A DNA stretch of 64,000 bases, from positions 46,001-110,000 of the forward strand of contig JAUJYZ010000906.1 of assembly GCA_033675265.1 (NCBI GenBank), in the 5' to 3' direction. The stretch comes from Actinostola sp. cb2023. Its lineage: Eukaryota; Cnidaria; Anthozoa; Actiniaria; Actinostolidae. This document shows, piece by piece, positions 55,641 to 64,000 of this stretch. Below the pieces are notes generated by a model that saw only the letters and a program-made list of their open reading frames with translations, was not told the origin of the DNA and did not search any database. Position numbers and translations under genes: made by a program. Within the stretch, counting starts at the first letter, position 1; each line of letters starts with the position of its first letter.

Positions 55641-57746
55641 AATATTTGCGATGGTACGCGCGCTCTGATTGGCTGGCTATCGTATTGTTGCTCGGGCAAC
55701 ATCATCGAATGAGATTTTATAAAAGTAATATAAAACAGCCGGTTAGAAGGAGGAGAAGAGGCACTGTTATTGTCAGTCTTCTCCTCCATCTTCTCCTCCT
55801 CCTACCCTTCTCTTTTACCATGGTCATGTGTGACATCAAATGCACAAATTGGGCTAAAAATAGAACACTCATTAAAAATTCCGCGCGATTAACCAATCAT
55901 GTCGCGTCTTACACAATAGGAATTTGACGTCAGATTCAACACTGTTCCAGTGATTCTAATAAAAGACTCAGAATCTAGTGAAATTTTAGATCAGTTTCGT
56001 CGTTTCTAGTCGTTTGCCGACTTCAGTACTTCATCAAGCGAGGAAGAACAACGATTGAAAACATTAAAAACAAAACAAAAAAGCAACTCCAGGTATTATT
56101 ATTTATATCAAAACTTCAAGTGCGAGAACTTCTAAAAACAAAGCTACTAGTTAAAACGGCCAATTCAAAACCCGGCCAAAAAACGAACATCTTCTGCTCT
56201 TTCTGAGAAGGAATTCAACGATCTGGTATCATGGATAATCTCTTACGAAAAACATAATTAAACTTGTGCAGGACTAGCAGTGAGAACCAAGCTATGAATA
56301 TACCAAACCGCCGGTGTGTTTTGCTAATTAATTGTTATCTGAAACGCAGCAAAATGAATCACGAACTTTGAAGCTATTGAAGTAGGATTTTGTCGAAAAT
56401 TCTCGACATTGTCACAAAGTTCTTTCTAAAACAGCGAAGTGAGGTACAGGGGAGCATATTTTTCTGTGGCCTGGATGAAGATTTTATAGTATTTTTATTC
56501 ATCGGCTGATCCGTTGAGTGCCGGCCGTTTCTTGCCTTAACTCTTTGAACTGAAGACGCCTTTGGCGAATGAACTTCGCATACACTCAGTGATAACCCTC
56601 TTGTTTTAGTGTTCTTTGCCGCTCTTTAAGGCACGGTTCGTCGGTTGAAAGTTTCATGTTGTTTTTCGACTATATCTTTCGGCGAAGAAGTTCTTTAGCA
56701 AGGCACATTTGTGTGGTTTAATTGTTATGTTGGCGCCGCTATCCAACATTTGCTTCATCAGAGTCGAAATCATTGGAGAACGCTTCATTGTTACGAAGAC
56801 TAAATCATGAATCAAAAACCAACAAAAGAAAGTTGATAAAACAAGAATAAATATATGAAGGTATAAGAACGTAGAAGAATTTCGCGACAGCGTGAGTCGC
56901 CAAATTAAAAGTCTCCACTAAGCGCTCTGGCAGTATGTCAGTTTATTGATTCATGTGATTCATTCATTGTACACAGTTGTCTCGTTCTTGTGCAAGGGAA
57001 AAATAGACTTGGACTTCCATGGATTAACAATATCAATATTTTGGATCAAGTCCTCGCGTCTTCCGTTTTGGCGGCCATTTTATTTTTCAATCTGAAATTC
57101 TTCGGAAATTTGCATATCTAAAAATAGCCCAATTTGTGCATTTGATGTCACATGAACCTATTACTAGAGGAAGGCTCCTAGTAATGGGCTCCTGCCATGG
57201 TCAAAAACCAGAATAGCGTCTCCCCGGTCTCCCGGTTGTCATCCGTTTTGCCATCATGAGTGGGAGACTAGAAACAGAACGCATGACACATTATACATTT
57301 CCTGTACTTGACTTTGAGATGAGCTGCAAGAAGCGTCGATAAGCTTCCTGTATTTGAGGATAAAACACTCAAAATGAAGTTCTAATGAGATCACGAAAAC
57401 AGAAGTGACACAACCATGCCACACAACAATGTTGGATATTAGTAGTGAATGAATTAGTATTCCTCTATATATGAAAAGCAGTGTCTTCACTATCTTTAAT
57501 TGTCGGTCAATTGCTGACGAATTTTCACATTTCCCCCCAAAAAATCTAAATTAGAATGATTCCATATTTGGTAGACTGCGAGTTCCACTATATTTTTCTT
57601 GGTCTTTGTCAGTAGTCTTTAGTCCATATCATTGATCCACGGATGCCTGAAGAGCGGTCCTCTATGTGATTGAATAAATAGAAATGGTTGCGTTTTCTGC
57701 TCTATCGGCAATGACAGAATAAAACTGTTGAGTCATGCTCGAGAGT
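55641..57746. other. Host DNA with a pyrimidine/purine mirror tract
   Basis: aggaggagaagagg (about 55747) and cttctcctccatcttctcct (about 55780) form a weak inverted pair. No gene is supported; short open frames lack homology and splice sites. Confidence 0.4.
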
Positions 57747-57819
57747 CCAGCGGTGCTCTTCGGCGCGGGCTCGGATGAGGCGACGTTTCATCCGAGCCCG
57801 TGCCGAAGAGCACCGTTGG
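57747..57819. other. Long perfect-type hairpin, 32-bp arms
   Basis: ccagcggtgctcttcggcgc ... ggatga (57747-57778) is complemented by 57788-57819 with two mismatches, around a 9-nt loop. Confidence 0.88.
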
Positions 57820-60800
57820 ATCGGACTCGATCTCGAGCGCACGCTTCTGAGTTCCCGTATTGTAGAAGACCGCTATCTGAAGTTGTACATGTAAATTTTA
57901 AATGTGTGTATTTTAATCGTTTATACCTTTGTTTATCTCTGCTTTAGTTCTTTATCAGTTTTGTTGATCAACAATTAAACGGCTGACGCACTTGAACGAC
58001 GCCAGACTACGTAGAGAAGAGTTGATATTGATCGTAAACGTGGAAGTTGCTCAACTCTGTTGAATATACACTTATTTTCGGCATCTTACATGATATGCGC
58101 TGAGTCAGTCAAAACAGGAGGAACTCATGATCGACTCGCTTGTACAACCGGCTTAATGACTTCAAAAATGTTAGCTATACATGTTTTATAAGGTGAATGT
58201 AGTGAACATAATAGATCAATTGTTGTGTATCCTTTTTTGTTATTTTTGTATCAAAAAGCGAATTGAGACTGAATGCCTTTCATTGGCAACTGCTGTATTG
58301 TAATCGCGCAAGTAATTAAATTTCTACCTTTCGAAGTAAATTATGCTTCAAGTTTGTTTAAATTCTGCGAAAAGCATCTAATACTATGTCTTATTTACTG
58401 TACTTTAAATAGAGAAATAAGAAAAATAAGGAAACCTTTCTTTTCAGATGGCTTTCAGAAGAAGGTGTTTACAAAATTCCCTCCGTCACTTCCGTCCTAT
58501 TGAGAATGCCGGCGACTATGATCAAACCGGACTAGTTGACTACCGAGTTGTCAAAAATACAGCGGACTGTCAAAACTGGCATGGGGTTTATTTCTCCTAG
58601 AGATACCGTAAGAATTGATTGATTGATCTACTACGCAAGCAAGGGGTAGTGTAAGAACTCCGACAAGGCTCAAATCAATAGGAGTTGAGATTAATAGCAT
58701 AGCTCGTAGTTTTCTCCCTAAGATCTTTTATTCTGTTAATTAGATTAATAGCTAAAATTTCCGGTCAAAATCTTTACTAGGTATTTTAGAACAAAAGAGA
58801 TTTCGTCATTCTCTCCATAAGTGACTTTCAATAATAAAAACGCTGCGTCTAGTAAACGCTGTTGTTCTCCGTTAAAATCCACCTGCCTTGAGAGAGTGAC
58901 TGTTTTGACGCCTGGCCTTGACTTGTCGAGCGTCCGAACTGGATGGAATCATCAGTAGGTGTTTATAGATTTTTACAAAAGGAGAGAAAACTCGCTGGAT
59001 TAGCTAATTCAATTGTGGTGTCTGTTGAACAGGTCCTTGTAGCCTTTCCGGTAGCCTGTTAGAATAAAATACTTTAATCCACTAAATCCTAAAGTGATAC
59101 GGCGAAAGAAGCTTCCAATGGTGAGTTCAGTAGTTTAATAATCTCAAACCTTAGCTTTCTAGCTTTAATACTAAAGTCTTAAACGTATAAATCTTTTCAT
59201 GTAGTAGCCTCGCACGCATCGTTTTTTTCTTTCGCTGAAATTCCGAACCCACAGACGCATGCGCAGAAGATAAGTCGCTCAGTTGAATATGTAGCGAAAT
59301 AAAACTGATTATCTCTCGCGTTTTATTGTTAATTTCGTAGTATCTCAGCAAATTCATGTTTTATAACTTCTTATTCCAATTAAAAGAGGTAACATTCAGT
59401 AATGTTTATTCGACGAACTGAATCAACACTGCCAATGCAGTTCTATCGTCTTTGTAAACATTTCACCCATATTGGTATTCTCATTTTAATAATTATTTCA
59501 AATAAATTGAGCCGGCTTCATTTGAAATATCTTCTAATATAAAGTTCCAAGAAACAATTCATCCTGCAAATCCTAAGTGTTTGGCTACAATGGTTAGAAT
59601 TCTGACAGGCAATCCTGGCGCAGAATTGTATCTCGTGCTTTAGGAATTCAGCGCGCCAAAACTAATAAGTAGAAATTACTGCTATCAAGGCATACAAAAG
59701 CGATGCTATCTCCAGCCGTTTATGGAATCTTACTATGCTTCAGACTTCACCATTTGTCCCACACAAAGGCTGGTGCCGGCCAATCAGTCCCATTTGAACA
59801 TATGTACAACTCATAAAAAGTTCACGTCTAAATTATGAAATGAATTCGGTGTTTGAGTTTTACTTCCTTTTCAATTATTAATTCTACTTTACTAGAATCT
59901 TTCAAGAGTAGGTTCAAATCTCTCAATTTATTCTTCAATTAGTGAATTTACCACAAGGATTGTCTTGGTTATTAGATCTAGTTATAGGGGAAATCAAAAA
60001 CTGTGAAAAGCAAATCGGAACCTTTTGAATCGATAACGGGGCGATAACGTTTAATTGAGCTTGCAAATCTTGTACCGTGTAGGCTTTGTTTGTCGGTGTA
60101 GAAGCCTCCAGAACTGATGAAGTTTAAGTCGCTCCAATTTGTAGTATGGTATGGTATAGTAGTCTAGTTTGTAGTATAGTAATTAGCCATATCCAACCAA
60201 AAGCGAGGTGCGACTAGGCGAAGTTGAACGGCTCGTATTTTGCAGTTTGCTGTTTCTGCCCAGCTTGAATTTCGGCAACTGTTAGCATCATTCTGGATAT
60301 ATATCCTGAAGATTACAAATATTTTCTCAATAAAAAGTAATTTTCCGACCTCAAAACCAAACACTCTTAATTATATTTAAAAATTAAGCGAAAAATGTCA
60401 AAGGTAGAAAAATCTCACACGAGTTTTGACAAGCGAATCAACAGCATTAATTGATCACCAAATGTTGTGGTAATTGGTAATCATTTAAAGGATTCACCCC
60501 GCGAGCTAGAAGTTTAACATATTATATGAATGTTTCATAGTATTTGTCTTGCTGTGAGACCGTCAAAGACAACGAGTTCAGTGTACGACCGGCTTCGACA
60601 CAAAAGTCCGTTTTCCCAATCTTATCCGATTCAAGGTAATGTTTTCAGTGATTCTGATTACTTTTCATAACTGAGTACCCACTTCGTATGTAAGATTCAA
60701 ATTCAAAGTTCTGTGTTATCAGAACAGAATACTGCTGTACATAGGTTATGCCGCTTAATGAGAGAAATATGAATCCCTATATGTTTTCTTTCCTATCTTA

Positions 60801-62978
60801 TACTGTTATCTGAATTGAGGGTTTTGGCAATTTGAATTTTACTGTTTATAGTCCAATGGCATTTTATTGGCTTTTTTGCAACGATTACAGTAATTTCCAC
60901 TGGTATCACGTAAGTAATGTGAAACTCTGATTTTCTCATTTAAAACGTTATTCCTTGAGAAACTGCTATTTTGGAAATACTTGACGCTTATTTTTGATAC
61001 TGAAAAACTCCACGATTTAATCTTCAAAACTGAAGCCAAAGACAGCAGAATCAATTTTACTTTCATACTGTGTATATCCACAGAGAAACTCAACTCGCCT
61101 AGCAACGAAAATATAACAATTTCTATTGCAAGGGAAAATGTCACTGACATTCAAATAAAAACAATTGTCTTGAAATACTGTCAACACTACATGACAATTA
61201 CACTTTAACTTAAGTATCGAAACACATTCATTAAACATATTGGTGGAAAACATAACGAGGAAATTCAGTTGCAAATTGGGAAAAAGAGGCTTAAAACTAT
61301 AGCAATTTCACAAAAGCAATTCGGAAAGAAAGTGTAATAAATCAAAGCCCCACAAGAGAGAGAAGTGATCTAATTCTTTCCTATTCAGCGTTGACTTGGA
61401 AAAATTGGTGAAAAGGTCTTTAACAAATCTGTCTCTAACTGAAACCAGTCTCTCAGTAGACTTGAAGTTGCATGATTTATTGTCACTGAATAAAACACAA
61501 AAGTACTAGAACGATAAACAGATTTATAAAAAAATATTCTTGACTTAATTATTGACATTCTTGCTTTGATTTGCACTAGTGATGTTATATATATATATAC
61601 TATATTTTCAACCTTCGTTTCACTTCGGAGTTCAATATTAATTTTTGCTCGAATGCAGCTATTAAACAAACACCGGAGTTATCAGAATTAAATCAATTTT
61701 ACCTATGAATCATTCCGAGCTAACTATATACTTAATTTAGTAGTATTGACGGCATTTTCTTACGCCACAGTATAATCAAACGCTCGCTTAGAATCAAGAA
61801 CAAAACTCGACGTTTAAAAACTGCAAACATAACTTGGTATTAAACCCCATAATTTATTCTTTATTGTCGTTTAAGACTTTCAACCAAATTTGCCAGTTTC
61901 CCATGGCAACACTTGTAGTTAAGTTGCGATGCATAATTATTAATATCTTAATCTGTGTATATAATTCACAAATACTCTAAAGCACGATACACTAATAAAA
62001 CAATCGTATAGTTTTATACGCCGGTTTTACATTGTATAAATTGCATTGAACCAAAATTTTCTTTCAAATATTCATTTTCTTGGAGGGAAATTTCAATCTC
62101 CATGAGTGACGTTGTGTGGAAGATGGCGTGTTTAGATAGTCATTTCTAAATTAGTTCCAATTTTTAGTTATTTGTAGCCTTTTGTATGTCTTAGGAGAGA
62201 AACTGTCAGTCTTTATCAGCAATAACTTTACAAGTGATTAGAAATGCTTATTGAATTAAGAATTATGGAGGTACTGTCCTTAATATGTCCTAATAAGCCA
62301 GCTTCCTCACACACGTCAAGAAGCTGAGAGGAGTTACTCCAGGCTCAGTGCTTGCTGAGTATATAATAAGCTCCTTATTGAAGAACCTTTTTATGTGTTT
62401 TATACGTTTTTCACTAGCAGCGCGCAAGAATAATTAAAACTAAACTTTTGTGTGGTGCTGAAACATACGAATTATTATAATTCCCAGAGATTGTTTGCTT
62501 ATATGTCATCGATTAAACGTATAAACTTTTGCTCAGTTCATTTTCCCTCAAAATAAAGTCAGATAAAAATAAAAATGAGATAAAACTGATTTCATTGTAA
62601 CTTTGGCGTCGCCTGAGGTCGTCAAAACGCGCTGATATTGACATCAAAATGATGGAATCAGTTTCAATCGGACGCATAGAACATATTTCTTATTCCCTGG
62701 GTTGTTTGTTTTAGGAAAATCTTCAAAAAACCCGCGGTAATTACATCTAAATGACACACTCCTCAGACCCTATTTATGTGTGTATCAAATGATTTAGGAA
62801 TAATTTAATATATCGACAATTGGCGGCCATGACAGGATCTAACCACTGCGAGTCATACTGTCCTGCGAGATTTTGCATACACACTTAGAGCATGCAGAGC
62901 TAAAGAATTCACTCAAACCGCCGCTAGCCAAAACAACTTTTTCCGCGTTGAACCCGCTTAAAACATCACTTCGTTTGA
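57820..62978. other. Host DNA, nothing supported
   Basis: AT-rich sequence with a short (ta)n near 61588-61600. Open frames up to about 100 codons (for example 60839-61150) have no recognisable domains or splice context. Confidence 0.4.
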
Positions 62979-63061
62979 ATGAAATCAGTAGTAAAAGACT
63001 TGTACACTACTAACGAAGCCGAGAAAGAACGGAGAACTCTTCATTTCATGTTACGACAAAG
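62979..63061 (+). CDS. Candidate first coding exon of an unidentified gene
   Basis: An ATG directly after a stop codon opens 27 codons of charged, helix-prone sequence (YTTNEAEKERRTLHFMLRQ), ending at a consensus splice donor, CAAAG then GTAAGG. No downstream exon could be linked before the window end and no family is recognised. It could equally be chance. Confidence 0.3.
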
Positions 63062-64000
63062 GTAAGGTGTTCTTGCTTAGTTAAATTGTGGTTATGTATG
63101 AATTATCGAAATATCCCATGCAGTTCAGGAGTGATCTGAATGTGTGTGTTGGATTTTGTATTCTTCCAAATCTCTTTAAATCTGTGGAAATCTGAGAAAT
63201 CGGTCGAGTATTTTTATCCCTCAGTCATTAAGTTGGATTTACTACTAAGAAACGCAATTACGTTAACAAAAATCAACCCAAATAGAAATCAGTTCGCCTG
63301 ACCGATTGGGTGAATTTCTAGAGCGCGGAACTTGTCTTCTGTATATCTGTAATTTGGTAATATATATACAAGACGATGGGCTAAAATACTGTCATGATCG
63401 GCTCACCGATACCAAATTTACGAATCGCGGCAAAAGCAAAGGCTACGATTAAAAGATTATGAAGCTTGAATGAAGAAAAAGAATAGACCATTTCAAATAA
63501 GTGCTATAAACGAGCCAATATATCGTATAATTTCAAAAAGTATTTAAAATAAGCTGAACTGGCTAAGTGGCAGACTTTCCTCATTGTTGCATCAGTGCGG
63601 GGAAATAATTTATATTTTAGCTGGTAACCGGCCAAAACCTTTATTCAAAAGAACAATTATGGTTTAATAATGAACAGTACAGGCCTCAGACTAGTTCACA
63701 GTGTCACTAACTGTTTCAAACTATGTCCCAAAAACGAACTCGTATGATGTGTTTTTATATTCCTCACTCAAGTCTGTCGTTAGAAGCATAGTTTGATTTT
63801 GTTTTTAGACGAAAATACCATATTCGATTAGTGGTCAAAGTATGTGTAATATAAGACAACCAAACACTGATTTTTTTTAGCCACACACACTACGTATGTG
63901 AACACGCGTGTGGCTATATACACTGAGCTATATTTCAAAACGCTTATGAATACTGAATAATGTGTACTGTATTGTACAAGATTCATATTAATTTGGTGTT
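63062..64000. other. Host DNA to the window end, nothing supported
   Basis: No exon, repeat array or inverted element was recognised. Confidence 0.4.

Overview
The window is animal nuclear DNA in two parts. Positions 1 to about 16.6 kb are an integrated Polinton/Maverick-type (polinton-like, adintovirus-like) double-stranded DNA virus element. The rest is host chromosome carrying two complete intron-rich genes and many small transposons and satellites. The host genes have many short exons with standard splice sites. A marine invertebrate, probably a cnidarian, fits the sequence style and this type of element, but I cannot prove the species from this window.

Virus-like element. From the left edge, mostly on the minus strand, it holds: a long coiled-coil protein ending in about 50 copies of an 18-residue repeat (it runs off the window); three or four small membrane or virion-type proteins; a zinc-finger gene (+) lying between inverted tandem arrays; a protein resembling the poxvirus late transcription factor VLTF3; an unrecognised plus-strand gene with two homopolymer frameshifts; a BRO-N plus VRR-Nuc nuclease gene broken by an 80-bp insertion; a conserved small protein; the FtsK/A32-type packaging ATPase; a candidate major capsid protein; a retrovirus-type integrase (+); a 52-aa zinc-ribbon protein; and a protein-primed DNA polymerase B that is a multiply broken pseudogene carrying a 1.35-kb mariner-like MITE. 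Twelve of fourteen assigned start codons sit on a TATATA-type motif within a few bases of the ATG. The two without it are the polymerase and the BRO-N gene. Together with the VLTF3-like factor, this suggests a dedicated late-promoter system. The left terminus is outside the window, and I could not find a right terminal inverted repeat.

Host part. BRIX1 (ribosome biogenesis, minus strand, 12 exons, 25412-34737) and PLGRKT (plasminogen receptor KT, plus strand, 4 exons, 35259-46629) lie head to head, 521 bp apart. I assembled both by following exon phases, and the reading frames join exactly, apart from one missing base in an A-run of BRIX1 exon 1. PLGRKT intron 3 is about 9 kb and mostly satellite DNA: a GAACA/GGATA-type array, a CCCTATCCCAGAC minisatellite, a tRNA-derived SINE and a 5.4-kb CCAAT-containing satellite. 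BRIX1 introns and the right flank are full of small inverted-repeat elements, many nested, with TA, TTAA or 9-bp target duplications. One such element at 24.7 kb carries a fragment of a BRO-N gene closely similar to the one in the virus-like element.

From about 49.1 to 64 kb I see one minisatellite, several hairpins and simple repeats, and one weak candidate first exon. Several frame breaks in both the viral and host genes fall in homopolymer runs, so some may be sequencing or assembly errors and not real mutations.
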